Origin: Lentzea nigeriaca
GTDB taxonomy: Bacteria > Actinomycetota > Actinomycetes > Mycobacteriales > Pseudonocardiaceae
Assembly (NCBI RefSeq): GCF_016907955.1
Contig: NZ_JAFBCX010000011.1
Span: 124,001-188,000, forward strand
Direction of reading: 5' to 3'
DNA length: 64,000 nucleotides
The notes under the pieces were generated by a model. That model had not been told where the DNA came from, ran no database searches, and was given only the letters and a program-made list of their open reading frames with translations. Positions 42,362-51,074 of the stretch are shown piece after piece (the first letter of the stretch is position 1; each line of letters starts with the position of its first letter). The translations under genes and the position numbers were made by a program.

Positions 42362-42949
42362 GTGTCACCAGGACGAACGAACACGAGGGACATCGCCCGC
42401 GCCGCCGTGCGGGCCGAGCTGGCTCTGGTGGCCTTCGACCTGTTCCGCCGCAAGGGCTTCGACAAGGTGACGATCGACGACGTCGCCGAGGCGGCCGGTG
42501 TCTCACGCAGCACCTTCCTGCGCTACTTCGGCACCAAGGAGGACGCCGTCCTCAGCGCGTTCGAGAGCAAGAGCGAACGCGTCGCCGCCGCCCTGCGCGC
42601 CCGCCCCGCCGACGAGGACGACTGGACCGCGCTGCGCCACGCCATGGACCACGCCATCGCGTCCTACGCCGACGCCCCGGACGAGGCCCTCGCCGTCGCC
42701 CGGCTGGTCCGCGGCACCCCGGCCCTGCGCGCCCGCCAGCTGGAGAAGATGCACGCCTGGCGTCCTGCCCTCGCCCAAGCGCTCGCCGAACGCGCGGGCA
42801 CCGGCACCCCGTCCGTCGCCCACTGGGTCCGCGCGTCGGCCGCGCTGGACTGCTTCAGCGTCGGTGTCGACCACTGGGTCGACTCCGACGGCGGCCTCGA
42901 CCTCATCGAGCTCCTCGACGAGGCCTTCGCCGCCCTCGCACCGCGCTGA
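42362..42949 (+). CDS. TetR-family transcriptional regulator
   Basis: The 195-residue protein has a TetR helix-turn-helix (ALVAFDLFRRKGFDKVTIDDVAEAAGVSRSTFLRYFGTKEDAVLS) and a helical ligand domain. GTG 42362 lies only 7 nt after a possible -10 (TATGAT, 42350-42355), so the transcript may be almost leaderless. A CTTGT-GCAA-ACAAG repeat in the gap (42333-42346) is a candidate operator. Control of the divergent hydrolase gene is inferred from position. Confidence 0.87.
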   Translation: MSPGRTNTRDIARAAVRAELALVAFDLFRRKGFDKVTIDDVAEAAGVSRSTFLRYFGTKEDAVLSAFESKSERVAAALRARPADEDDWTALRHAMDHAIASYADAPDEALAVARLVRGTPALRARQLEKMHAWRPALAQALAERAGTGTPSVAHWVRASAALDCFSVGVDHWVDSDGGLDLIELLDEAFAALAPR

Positions 42950-42986
42950 GGCCGCGATCGAGCCGGTCGTGGCAGGATCGACCGTT

Positions 42987-43850
42987 GTGAGTGACATTCA
43001 ACGTGTGGGAGTCGTCGGTTCCGGGCTCATGGGCTCCGGAATCGCCGAGGTGAGCGCCCGTGCCGGCCTCGACGTCATCGTCGCCGAGGTCAACGCGAGC
43101 GCGGCCGAGGCAGCGCAGGGGCGGATCGCCTCGTCGCTCGCCAGGGGCGTGAAGGCGGGCAAACTCAGTGAAGCCGACCGGGATGCCGCTCTGGGCCGCA
43201 TCCGGTTCACGACCGACATCGGCGAGTTCGCCGACCGGCAGTTCGTGGTCGAGGCCGTCGCCGAGAACGAGCAGATCAAGACCGAGGTCTTCGCCACGCT
43301 CGACAAGGTCGTGAAGGACGAGGACGCCATCTTCGCGTCCAACACGTCGTCCATCCCGATCATGAAGCTGGGCATGGCCACCGGCCGCCCCGAGCAGGTC
43401 ATCGGCGTGCACTTCTTCAACCCGGTGCCCGTGCTGAAGCTCGTCGAGATCGTGCCGTCCCTGCTGACCGGCGCCACCACCCAGGTCCGCGCCGAGGCGT
43501 TCGTGCGCGGTGTGCTGGGCAAGGAGGTCATCCGCTCGCAGGACCGCGCGGGCTTCGTGGTCAACGCGCTGCTGATCCCGTACCTGCTCTCCGCGATCCG
43601 CATGCTGGAGTCCGGTTTCGCCTCCGCCGACGACATCGACAACGGCATGGTGCTCGGCTGCGCCCACCCGATGGGCCCGCTGCGCCTCACCGACCTGATC
43701 GGCCTCGACACCACGAAGGCCATCGCCGAGTCGATGTACGACGAGTTCAAGGAGCCGCTGTACTCGCCGCCGCCGTTGCTGCTGCGCATGGTGGACGCGG
43801 GCCTGCTCGGCAAGAAGTCGGGCCGCGGTTTCCACAACTACGCCAAGTGA
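42987..43850 (+). CDS. 3-hydroxybutyryl-CoA dehydrogenase
   Basis: The 287-residue enzyme oxidises 3-hydroxyacyl-CoA with NAD(P)+ or works in reverse. Seen: VGVVGSGLMGSGIAEVSARAG (dinucleotide loop), ASNTSSIPIMKLG, the catalytic histidine in VIGVHFFNPVPVLKLVEIV, DRAGFVVNALLIPYL and the closing LGKKSGRGFHNYA. Length is standard. GTG 42987 is 37 nt after the TetR stop, so both may be transcribed together. Confidence 0.93.
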   Translation: MSDIQRVGVVGSGLMGSGIAEVSARAGLDVIVAEVNASAAEAAQGRIASSLARGVKAGKLSEADRDAALGRIRFTTDIGEFADRQFVVEAVAENEQIKTEVFATLDKVVKDEDAIFASNTSSIPIMKLGMATGRPEQVIGVHFFNPVPVLKLVEIVPSLLTGATTQVRAEAFVRGVLGKEVIRSQDRAGFVVNALLIPYLLSAIRMLESGFASADDIDNGMVLGCAHPMGPLRLTDLIGLDTTKAIAESMYDEFKEPLYSPPPLLLRMVDAGLLGKKSGRGFHNYAK

Positions 43851-43854
43851 ACTG

Positions 43855-43893
43855 ACCTGAAGCGCGCCCGCCCGGTGCGGACGCGCTTCAGGT
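43855..43893. terminator. Terminator after the 3-hydroxybutyryl-CoA dehydrogenase gene
   Basis: ACCTGAAGCGCG and CGCGCTTCAGGT form a perfect 12-bp stem with a 15-nt loop, 4 nt after the stop. Confidence 0.87.
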
Positions 43894-43903
43894 TGCTGGG
43901 GGC

Positions 43904-44317
43904 ATGGCAATGCAGCTGCGGAGGATGACGGCGGCCGGGTACCGGTCCGCGGCCGAGCACCGCGAGGCCGAGTCGGTGCGCGTGCTCAGCAGGGTGATGC
44001 CGGAAGAAGTCGCGTGGGAACGCGATCGGAGCGGCGCCTCGAGGTTTCTGCCTGACGGCCTCGACACGGCCGGTCATCATCTGCTGACCGCCGAGGAGGA
44101 GTCCGCCGAGGCAGTGGGCACCGTCCGGGTAGGCCCGGATCCGGGTCAGGCGTCGGGCTCCGCCTGGCGGTACGACATCAACGCCCTTCCCGCACACCGG
44201 CGTCGCGGCTACGGATCCGCCATCCTCGCGGCTGTCGAGGCACTCATCGCCCGCGAGGGCAAGACGGCGCTGGGACTGAACGTCGTCGGGGACGACGCCA
44301 TGCGGAAGAGGATCTAG
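43904..44317 (+). CDS. GNAT-family acetyltransferase, apparently C-terminally shortened
   Basis: The 137-residue product has the acetyl-CoA loop ALPAHRRRGYGSAILAAVEALIAREG and the following strand TALGLNVVGDDAMRKRI, where it stops. Relatives continue with a helix and strand (the LY-x3-GF/Y motif) that complete the fold, so about 20 residues are missing. The gene may be dead or the shortened form may still fold. ATG 43904 has a G-rich run upstream. A GTG-started membrane gene begins 3 nt after its stop. Confidence 0.65.
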   Translation: MAMQLRRMTAAGYRSAAEHREAESVRVLSRVMPEEVAWERDRSGASRFLPDGLDTAGHHLLTAEEESAEAVGTVRVGPDPGQASGSAWRYDINALPAHRRRGYGSAILAAVEALIAREGKTALGLNVVGDDAMRKRI

Positions 44318-44320
44318 CGG

Positions 44321-45658
44321 GTGGACCTGACCAAGGGCGAGCTGGTCGACTTCGAGGGCGCCGGGATCTCGGCGGCGGTGATCCGGGACCTGCTGGTGAA
44401 CGCCGACGATCTCGACCCGCGCGGCCTGCGTGTGCGCAACGCGCGCATCGAAGGCCAGCTCGACCTGCGCGACGTGGTGGCCAAACGGCCGTTGGTGTTG
44501 CTGGACTGCACGGCGGACGCACCGGTGTTGCTCGACCGCGCACACCTCTCCGCTCTCGACCTGTCCGGTCTCGTCGCGCCCGCGGTGATCGCGCCGTGGC
44601 TGCGGCTCGACCACTACCTCTACCTGGTCGGAGCCAGGCTCGACGGAGGCGAGGAGAACTACGCCCTCGACCTGGCCGAAGCGTCCGTGGGCGGCCACGT
44701 GAACCTGAGTGGCGCGAACCTGCTCAGCCAGACCGGGTGTGCGCTGCACGCCGGCAAGCTGCGCACCGGCAGCGACCTGTACCTCAACGACGTCCGCACG
44801 TCCGCGACGGTCGAGCTCGTCGGCGCCCGCATCGGGGGCAACCTCGACTGCACCGGTGCCGAGCTGGCCGCCGACGACGGTGCCCTGCAGGGCATGGACC
44901 TGCAGGTCGACGGAAACATCCTGCTCGAAGGCGGGTTCCACGCCACCTCGGAGCGTTACATCGCCGTGCGCATCCGGGGATCGCGCATCGGTGGTCAGTT
45001 GGTCCTGCGCAACGGCAAGGTGGCCGCCCCCAGGGCGGCGTTGGACGTCAAACAGGTGAGGGTGGGCATGGAGTTGTTCCTGTCCGCCGATTTCGCCGAC
45101 GGCCGAGTGGAGCTGGACGGGCTCACCTACGCGGGCTTACCGCGTGACTCGGGCCTCGACGAGTGGCTCGACCTGCTCGCGAACAAGACGCCGCAGTACG
45201 CGACCCAGCCGTACGCCCAGCTCGCCGCCGCGCACCAGGCGGCCGGCCACGAACGCGACGTCCGGCGCATCCGCGTCGCCCAGCACCGCGACCTGCTGCG
45301 CCGAGGCCGACTGACCCGCTGGGGCCGGGTGTGGCACCGGATCACCGGCGCCACCGTCGGCTACGGCTACCGGCCCGCGACCGCGTTGCTGTGGCTGCTC
45401 GGCACCCTGGCGGTGTCGGCGGCCGTGGTGCTCGGGTCGGGCGCGGTCCGCTGCTCCACGGTGGAGCAGATCGGCTACGCGCTGAACGCCGCCGCGCCGC
45501 TGGTGAAGACCGATGCCGTGCAGAAGTGCCAGGTCGCGACGACCACGTCGGCAGGTCAGCTGGTGGTCGTGGCGATGTGGATCCTGCAGCTGCTGGCCTG
45601 GGCGTTCGCGACGTTGTTCGTCGCGGGGTTCACCGGCCTCGTCCGCAAGAACCCTTGA
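44321..45658 (+). CDS. Membrane protein with N-terminal beta-helix-like repeats
   Basis: The 445-residue protein has about 270 residues of repeats in which A/R-x-I/L-G-x-L-x-L recurs (RVRNARIEGQLDLRD, SVGGHVNLSGANL, ARIGGNLDCTGAEL, SRIGGQLVLRNGKV), as in pentapeptide or bactofilin-like beta-helices. A linker with QLAAAHQAAGHERDVRRI precedes two membrane helices (ATALLWLLGTLAVSAAVVLG and VVVAMWILQLLAWAFATLFVAGFTGL). Similar actinobacterial proteins are known only as membrane proteins of unknown role. It overlaps the convergent kinase gene by 29 nt. Confidence 0.75.
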   Translation: MDLTKGELVDFEGAGISAAVIRDLLVNADDLDPRGLRVRNARIEGQLDLRDVVAKRPLVLLDCTADAPVLLDRAHLSALDLSGLVAPAVIAPWLRLDHYLYLVGARLDGGEENYALDLAEASVGGHVNLSGANLLSQTGCALHAGKLRTGSDLYLNDVRTSATVELVGARIGGNLDCTGAELAADDGALQGMDLQVDGNILLEGGFHATSERYIAVRIRGSRIGGQLVLRNGKVAAPRAALDVKQVRVGMELFLSADFADGRVELDGLTYAGLPRDSGLDEWLDLLANKTPQYATQPYAQLAAAHQAAGHERDVRRIRVAQHRDLLRRGRLTRWGRVWHRITGATVGYGYRPATALLWLLGTLAVSAAVVLGSGAVRCSTVEQIGYALNAAAPLVKTDAVQKCQVATTTSAGQLVVVAMWILQLLAWAFATLFVAGFTGLVRKNP

Positions 45659-46157
45659 GCTCAGCGGCTCGCCGCACCTGGTCGGCGAGCGCGGCGACGT
45701 CCACCGGCCCGGTGGTGTCGACCTCCAGCAACGGCCCGACCCCCAACGGCCGCACCGGTTCTCCCCACAGCTCGGCCTCGTCGCGCTCGAAGTCCAGATG
45801 GCCGGCGTGGCGCCCGGCAGCTCTGGCGTAGTACCGCGACCGCGCCACCTCCACCGGTACGACGCACCGCAGTTCCACAACGGGACCGGGCAACGCCGCC
45901 ACGAGCGGCCGGGTGTAGTCGAACCACGTGCTGTCCAGCACCGCGCCCGGACAGCGAGCCGCGATCCGCAGCACGGCGAGAACCGCCGCCCGCCCGAGTC
46001 GCCGCGACTCGGTCACCGTGGCGGGCAGGCCGAGCTCGTCGGCCAGCGCTTCCTTGACGTCGTCCTTGGCCAGCACCGGCAACCCGAGGCACCCGCCGAG
46101 CGCAGTGGCCAGGGTGGTCTTGCCCGCCCCCGGCCACCCGCCCACCAGAACGAACAC
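45630..46157 (-). CDS. P-loop small-molecule kinase-like ATPase (AAA_33)
   Basis: The 175-residue protein has a P-loop at the start (LVGGWPGAGKTTLATALG), KDDVKEAL, and LDSTWFDYTRP, as in the AAA_33/zeta-like kinases that phosphorylate small metabolites or antibiotics. It begins at GTG 46157, directly after the stop of the conservon GTPase gene (46158), so it belongs to that operon. Classical conservons end with a cytochrome P450 here. The substrate is unknown. Confidence 0.75.
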   Translation of the reverse strand: MFVLVGGWPGAGKTTLATALGGCLGLPVLAKDDVKEALADELGLPATVTESRRLGRAAVLAVLRIAARCPGAVLDSTWFDYTRPLVAALPGPVVELRCVVPVEVARSRYYARAAGRHAGHLDFERDEAELWGEPVRPLGVGPLLEVDTTGPVDVAALADQVRRAAELKGSCGRGR

Positions 46158-46742
46158 CTAGACAGCGGCCTCGAGCCGGTTCATCGAGTGCTGGATCAGC
46201 CCGACCAGCACCGACTTGGACGACTCCCGGTCGCGCGCATCGCACAGCACCACGGGAATCCCGTCGTCGAGGTCGAGGGCGTGCCGCACCTCGTCCACCG
46301 TGTACAGCTGCGCGCCGTCGAAGCAGTTCACCGCGACGACGAACGGGATCCCGCGGTGCTCGAAGAAGTCGATCGAAGGGAACGACGAGTCGAGCCGACG
46401 CGTGTCGACCAGCACGACCGCCCCGATCGCACCCGTGGCCAGCTCGTCCCACATGAACCAGAACCGGTTCTGGCCCGGCGTGCCGAACAGGTACAGCACC
46501 ACCTTGGTGTTGATGGTGATGCGCCCGAAGTCCAGCGCCACCGTGGTGGTGTCCTTGCCCTCGATGCCCGCCAGGTCGTCGACGTGCACACCGGCCTCGG
46601 TGAGCAGCTCCTCGGTCTTCAACGGCGGGATCTCGGACACCGACCCGACCATCGTGGTCTTGCCGGTGCCGAACCCGCCCGCGATGACGATCTTGACCGC
46701 TGTCGGAACGGTCAGCCGGCCATCAGATCCCACGAACACCAT
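46158..46742 (-). CDS. cvnD: Conservon GTPase (CvnD-like)
   Basis: The 194-residue Ras/MglA-like protein has P-loop IVIAGGFGTGKTTMVGSVSEI, the switch region GKDTTTVALDFGRI and LFGTPGQNRFWFMWDEL. In conservons it acts at the membrane with the other three products as a G-protein-like relay for differentiation and secondary metabolism. It overlaps the DUF742 gene by 20 nt. The NKxD motif is replaced by VNCFDG, as is usual in this group. Confidence 0.93.
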   Translation of the reverse strand: MVFVGSDGRLTVPTAVKIVIAGGFGTGKTTMVGSVSEIPPLKTEELLTEAGVHVDDLAGIEGKDTTTVALDFGRITINTKVVLYLFGTPGQNRFWFMWDELATGAIGAVVLVDTRRLDSSFPSIDFFEHRGIPFVVAVNCFDGAQLYTVDEVRHALDLDDGIPVVLCDARDRESSKSVLVGLIQHSMNRLEAAV

Positions 46743-47088
46743 CCAGTACGGCCTGCAGGAGATCCCTGTCGGGAATCTGGGGGGAGGAGTTCTGCACGAT
46801 CACGTCACCGCGCTCGATGAGGTCCGACAGCAGGACCTTCACCACGACGAGCGGCACGTCGAGGTAGGCGGCGACCTCGGCTACCGAGAGGGGGCGTGCG
46901 CACAGGGCCATGATCTCGCGATGTTCGACCGTCAGCGACGTCTGGTCGGACGCAAACGAGGAGGCGCGGACCTGGGTCACCAGGTGCAGATCAGGCGCGT
47001 TCGGCCGGGTGCGGCCGCGCACCATGGCGTAGGGCCGCACCAGCGGCCCCGCGGCCTCGTCGTACCACCAGTCCTCCCGCGCGGTCAT
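46723..47088 (-). CDS. cvnC: Conservon DUF742 protein (CvnC-like)
   Basis: The 121-residue protein carries GPLVRPYAMVRGRTRP and the winged-helix-like LCARPLSVAEVAAYLDVPLVVVKVLLSDLIERGDV of DUF742. It is thought to couple the roadblock protein to the GTPase. Its ATG shares one base with the stop of the gene upstream. Confidence 0.92.
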   Translation of the reverse strand: MTAREDWWYDEAAGPLVRPYAMVRGRTRPNAPDLHLVTQVRASSFASDQTSLTVEHREIMALCARPLSVAEVAAYLDVPLVVVKVLLSDLIERGDVIVQNSSPQIPDRDLLQAVLDGVRGI

Positions 47089-47522
47089 CAGCGCGACTCA
47101 CGCGCCGACGGGACTGTCGCGGTCTCTGCGCGCGGTGCCGACGAGAGGTATGTGCCCACTCGCTTGACCAGCATGTTCATCTCGTACGCGATCATGCCCA
47201 TGTCGGCGTCCTCTTCACCCAGAACGGCGAGGCACGCGCCGTGGCCGGCCGCCGTCACGAACAGGTAAGCGTGCTCCATCTCGACGATGGTCTGCCGCAC
47301 CGCACCGCCGCCGAAGTGCCGGCCGGTGCCGCGGGCGAGCGACTGGAACGCCGACGCCATCGCGGACAGGTGCTCCGAGTCGTCGCGGGACAGCCCGGCC
47401 GAGCGGCCGAGCAGGAGTCCGTCCGCCGACAGCACGACCGCGTGACGGGCGCCGACCACGCGCTGGATGAGGTCCTCCAGCAACCAGTTCAGTTCACCGT
47501 GCTGGCTGGTGTTGTCCTTCAT
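47088..47522 (-). CDS. cvnB: Conservon roadblock/LC7-domain protein (CvnB-like)
   Basis: The 144-residue protein has a roadblock fold (LNWLLEDLIQRVVGARHAVVLSADGLLLGRSAGL, VEMEHAYLFVTAAGHGACLAVLG). Roadblock proteins act as GAP-like partners of small GTPases. It overlaps the kinase stop by 4 nt (ATGA). Confidence 0.93.
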   Translation of the reverse strand: MKDNTSQHGELNWLLEDLIQRVVGARHAVVLSADGLLLGRSAGLSRDDSEHLSAMASAFQSLARGTGRHFGGGAVRQTIVEMEHAYLFVTAAGHGACLAVLGEEDADMGMIAYEMNMLVKRVGTYLSSAPRAETATVPSARESR

Positions 47523-49846
47523 GACGAGGGGGCTCCTTCTGATCTCCAGTCGTCGGTCAAGCGGGCGTCACGGGTGCCGCGCTGGAACGCGGCGAGCCCG
47601 TCACGGGTCCGCTCCGCCGACCTTTCGCCGGTCACCGGTTCGGCGTGTGGCAACTCCCCCGGCTGGATGAGCTGCGGCGCGAGGTTCTGCCGCTTCTTCC
47701 TGCGAGGAAGCGCCGGCTTCCCGTCCTGCGGGGCTACCACGGGGTTCTCTTCGTCCACGGATGCATCAGTTGCGGAAACGGCTGGGACAGCTCCGGCGTT
47801 CAGCGCCGCCCGCACCTCGGGCGCGAGCGTCACGGGGAAGCTCGGGTGTTCCTCGAGGTGGCCGTGGCGCTGGTCGTGGAACGACCGCACCGGCATCTGC
47901 GTGGTCTCGGTGATGTCGCCTGCGGCGCTGTGCGGGGCGACGATGTTCGGCGGCAGCACGCACAGCGCGACCGTGCCGCCGTAGGGCGAGTCGCGCAGCT
48001 CCACCTTGATGCCCCGCCGCGCGGCGAGCCGGGCGACGACGAACAGTCCCAGCCGGGACTCGCCCCGGAACGCCATCGTCTCGAAGTCCGGCGGGTTGGA
48101 GAGCTTCGCGTTGGCCTGGAGGCGTTCCTCCTGCGTCATGCCGAGCCCGTGGTCCTCGATCTCGATCACGATGCCGTGCGGCACGGCGCTCGAGTGGACG
48201 ATGACCTCGGACCGCGGCGACGAGAACGCCGTCGCGTTGTCGACGAGCTCCGCGAGCAGGTGGATGGTGTCGGCGACGGCGACACCGACGAGCGCGCGGT
48301 CCGGCACCGGGTTGACCCTGACCCGGACGTACTGCTCGGTCTCGGCGACGGCGGCGCGGATGACGTCGCTCAGCCGCACCGGCTTGCGCCACTGCCTGCC
48401 CGGCTGCTCACCGGCGAGGATGATCAGGTTCTCGGCGTTGCGGCGGGCGCGCGTCGCCAGGTGGTCGAGCTGGAAGAGCGAGTCGAGCTGCTCGGGGTTC
48501 TCCTCCTCGCGTTCCAGCTTGTCGAGGATCTTGAGCTGGCGGTGCACGAGCCCCTGGTTGCGGTGCGCGATGTCGAGGAAGACGCGGTTCACGCCCTCGC
48601 GGGCCTGTGTCTCCTTCACCGCGGCCGCGACGGCCGTGTACTGGGCGGTGTTGAACGCGTCGGCCACCTGGCCGATCTCGTCGTTGCCGTAGTCGAGCGG
48701 CGGCATGTCGCGGTGGACGTCGACCTGCTCGCCGCCGCGCAGCCGCGCCACGATGTGCGGCAGCCGTTCCTGCGCGAGCCGCAGCGTGTCCTCCCGCAGC
48801 GACGCGAGCCGCGTCACCAGCGCCCGGCTGACCAGGCGGTTCGAGATACGCAGCGCGAGCACGATGCCGACGACGACCGCGAGCAACGCGATCAGGCTGC
48901 CGACCAGGACGGCCGTGAGCCTGCTGTTGGCCTGGTCGAGGCCGAGGTCGGCGGCGTCCTCCGCCTGTCTGGCCGCGATCTGCACGAGCTTCTCGTGCAC
49001 CGGACCGGCGGCCGCTCGCCACTGCCCGTCGGTGACACCGGTGTCGCCGTTGATGATCCGGCCCTCGAGGTCGAGCAGCGTCCGGTACTCAGGACTGGTC
49101 CGCAGCGAGTCGTACTGACTGCGCGGCTGCTGCAACGCGAACGGGATCGTGGTGTCGACGCTCGAGTGGTAGGCACCGACGAGCCGGACGAACTCGGTGC
49201 GTTCCGCCGGGGTGAACTTGCCGTTGAGCAGCCCGCGCGAGCCGACGGTGGCGGCGCGGGACATCCAGTCGGCCGCCTGGAAGATCGTCACGGCCTGGAT
49301 GTCGGCCTGACCGGCCTCCGCGTCCGGTACGAGCCGGGCCTGATGGCCGAAGAGCGACACACCGGCGTCCATGAGGCCGTTGTAGTAGTCGTAGACCGCC
49401 TGTGGGTTCGCGGTGCCGGTCTTGACCTGCGCGCGTTGCTGCGGCAGCTCGTCGAGCATCGAGTTCAGCGCGTTGATCCGGTCGACGACGTCCTGCGGGG
49501 AGTTGCCGGAGAGGTCGGCGAGGACCTCCTTCATCCGGCGCAGCGACTCGTCGGTCTGCGCCTGCTGCCGGGTGAGCGTCGTGGCGTCGACGCCGGGTGC
49601 CCTGCTCAGCAGAACGAGGCTCAGCTGCCGTTCCTTCTGCAGTCCTGCGAAGGCGTCCGCCGAGGGGGTCGCGGCTTCGCGCACGTTCGACGCGATCGAC
49701 CGCATGGAGAAACCGTCGAAAACGGTGTAAGAGGAGAAAACAGCCCACATGACGAGCAAGACAACGCTTGGTACAACGACTACGCCCGCCAACCGGGACC
49801 GAATGGTCCGGTAGTTGGTCGGTGTGTAACCGCTCTTCTCGTTCAC
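47519..49846 (-). CDS. cvnA: Conservon sensor histidine kinase with nitrate/nitrite-sensing domain (CvnA-like)
   Basis: The 775-residue protein has an N-terminal membrane helix, an extracellular NIT-type helical domain (RQLSLVLLSRAPGVDATTL...), a second membrane helix about residue 320 (VLVGSLIALLAVVVGIVLAL), HAMP, and an atypical HisKA/HATPase_c core (HLLAELVDNATAFSSP, EIEDHGLGMTQEE, GRESRLGLFVVARLA-type G boxes). A Pro-rich tail follows. It leads the conservon operon. The gap upstream (49847-50012) contains its promoter and no other gene. Confidence 0.92.
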   Translation of the reverse strand: MNEKSGYTPTNYRTIRSRLAGVVVVPSVVLLVMWAVFSSYTVFDGFSMRSIASNVREAATPSADAFAGLQKERQLSLVLLSRAPGVDATTLTRQQAQTDESLRRMKEVLADLSGNSPQDVVDRINALNSMLDELPQQRAQVKTGTANPQAVYDYYNGLMDAGVSLFGHQARLVPDAEAGQADIQAVTIFQAADWMSRAATVGSRGLLNGKFTPAERTEFVRLVGAYHSSVDTTIPFALQQPRSQYDSLRTSPEYRTLLDLEGRIINGDTGVTDGQWRAAAGPVHEKLVQIAARQAEDAADLGLDQANSRLTAVLVGSLIALLAVVVGIVLALRISNRLVSRALVTRLASLREDTLRLAQERLPHIVARLRGGEQVDVHRDMPPLDYGNDEIGQVADAFNTAQYTAVAAAVKETQAREGVNRVFLDIAHRNQGLVHRQLKILDKLEREEENPEQLDSLFQLDHLATRARRNAENLIILAGEQPGRQWRKPVRLSDVIRAAVAETEQYVRVRVNPVPDRALVGVAVADTIHLLAELVDNATAFSSPRSEVIVHSSAVPHGIVIEIEDHGLGMTQEERLQANAKLSNPPDFETMAFRGESRLGLFVVARLAARRGIKVELRDSPYGGTVALCVLPPNIVAPHSAAGDITETTQMPVRSFHDQRHGHLEEHPSFPVTLAPEVRAALNAGAVPAVSATDASVDEENPVVAPQDGKPALPRRKKRQNLAPQLIQPGELPHAEPVTGERSAERTRDGLAAFQRGTRDARLTDDWRSEGAPSS

Positions 49847-50012
49847 AGCGCTCTCACGGTCTCCTGTGTCCCACGGCTAGCGCTGCGGGTAACCGAGTCA
49901 CTCCTTCGGCTGCAATAAGGTAACAAGTAGAGATCATCGTTACCCAATGACAGCGATCACACGCACTACGCGGTGGCAGGCTACCCAGTCGAGTGAGCGG
50001 TGCAACACCCCG

Positions 50013-50047
50013 GTCCGGGGGTTCTTGGTGTGCAGGAACCCCCGGAC
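50013..50047. terminator. Terminator after the secreted beta-propeller gene
   Basis: GTCCGGGGGTTC and GAACCCCCGGAC form a perfect 12-bp stem with an 11-nt loop just past the minus-strand stop at 50069. Confidence 0.87.
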
Positions 50048-50068
50048 GGGCTAGTTCGCGGGCCTGTT

Positions 50069-50983
50069 CTACGGGCGTTCGACAGCGACGACGTTGTAGG
50101 GCGTCTCCGGCGTCGGCGGCGTGTTGAAGCGGGCATTCGGCAGGTAGAGACGCTTGCCGAACGCGGCCACCGTCGTGGGAACGTCGAACCGGATGTCCGT
50201 GCGTTCCGCGGCTAGTGAGGCTCCCTCACGACTGAGCGTGTAGCGCGCGACTTTGTTCAGTCTGTTTTGCACCACGTACAACTGCCGTCCCTCACGCAAC
50301 AGCCCGTCGCCATTCGTGAGTGTTTGACCGCTCAAATTGATGGTGATCGATTTGCCGCTCGCCGGATCGATCCGGAACAGCATGCCGGTGTTGCTCTGCA
50401 CGGCGATCAACTCGCCGCCAGGCCCGGTGACGATACCGTTGAGGTTGACCGCGCCGGGAGTGATCACGAGATCGCCGGTGAGTTGCAGAGTGCGGTGCGG
50501 TTTCAGGCTGAGCGGCACCTCGTAAAGCACCGCCTTGCGCGAGTCGGTGAACCACGCCGACCTGTCCGTCAACACGACATCGTTGACGAACGTGTCCGTG
50601 GTCGCGAACTGGAACTTGGCCAGCAACGCGCCAGTACGGATGTCGTAGACGCGTGCGTCGCCACCGGTGCCACCGGCCACCCACAGCCGGTGCTCGCGGT
50701 CGACCTTCATGCCGAGCGACGGCGTGCCGGGTCCCTTCGCCAGCACCGCGCCCTTGCCGGTGCGGAGGTCCGCCGCGTAGATCGACCCGTCGGCCCGCGA
50801 CCCGAAGTAGGCCGTGGTGCCGCTGATCGCGATGCCTTCCGGTTGCCACCTGTTCGGCAGGGAGAACTCGGTGGGGAACTGCTGTGCCGAACCAAGCAGG
50901 GACGCGTCTGCGGTGGCCGGCGCAGCCGCGGTGAGCGTGACGCCCAGGACCGCCGCGAGCAGGACACCGAATCTGCGGTACAT
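50069..50983 (-). CDS. Secreted SMP-30/gluconolactonase-like beta-propeller
   Basis: The 304-residue protein has a signal peptide (MYRRFGVLLAAVLGVTLTAAAPATA) and repeated blades (QPEGIAISGTTAYFGSRADGSIYAADL, SLGMKVDREHRLWVAGGTGGDARVYDI, NDVVLTDRSAWFTDSRKAVLYEV, LNGIVTGPGGELIAVQSNTGMLFRIDP). SMP-30-like proteins are lactonases or binding proteins; relatives in actinomycetes are sometimes misnamed superoxide dismutase. It lies 91 nt after the kinase fusion gene on the same strand. Confidence 0.85.
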   Translation of the reverse strand: MYRRFGVLLAAVLGVTLTAAAPATADASLLGSAQQFPTEFSLPNRWQPEGIAISGTTAYFGSRADGSIYAADLRTGKGAVLAKGPGTPSLGMKVDREHRLWVAGGTGGDARVYDIRTGALLAKFQFATTDTFVNDVVLTDRSAWFTDSRKAVLYEVPLSLKPHRTLQLTGDLVITPGAVNLNGIVTGPGGELIAVQSNTGMLFRIDPASGKSITINLSGQTLTNGDGLLREGRQLYVVQNRLNKVARYTLSREGASLAAERTDIRFDVPTTVAAFGKRLYLPNARFNTPPTPETPYNVVAVERP

Positions 50984-51074
50984 GCCGTCTCCAATCGGAT
51001 TGGGGTGCGTCCCCGATCCTTCCGTCCGAGGCGGGCGAACAGGAGTTTTCTCAGGAAGCCGACATCTGCACTGC

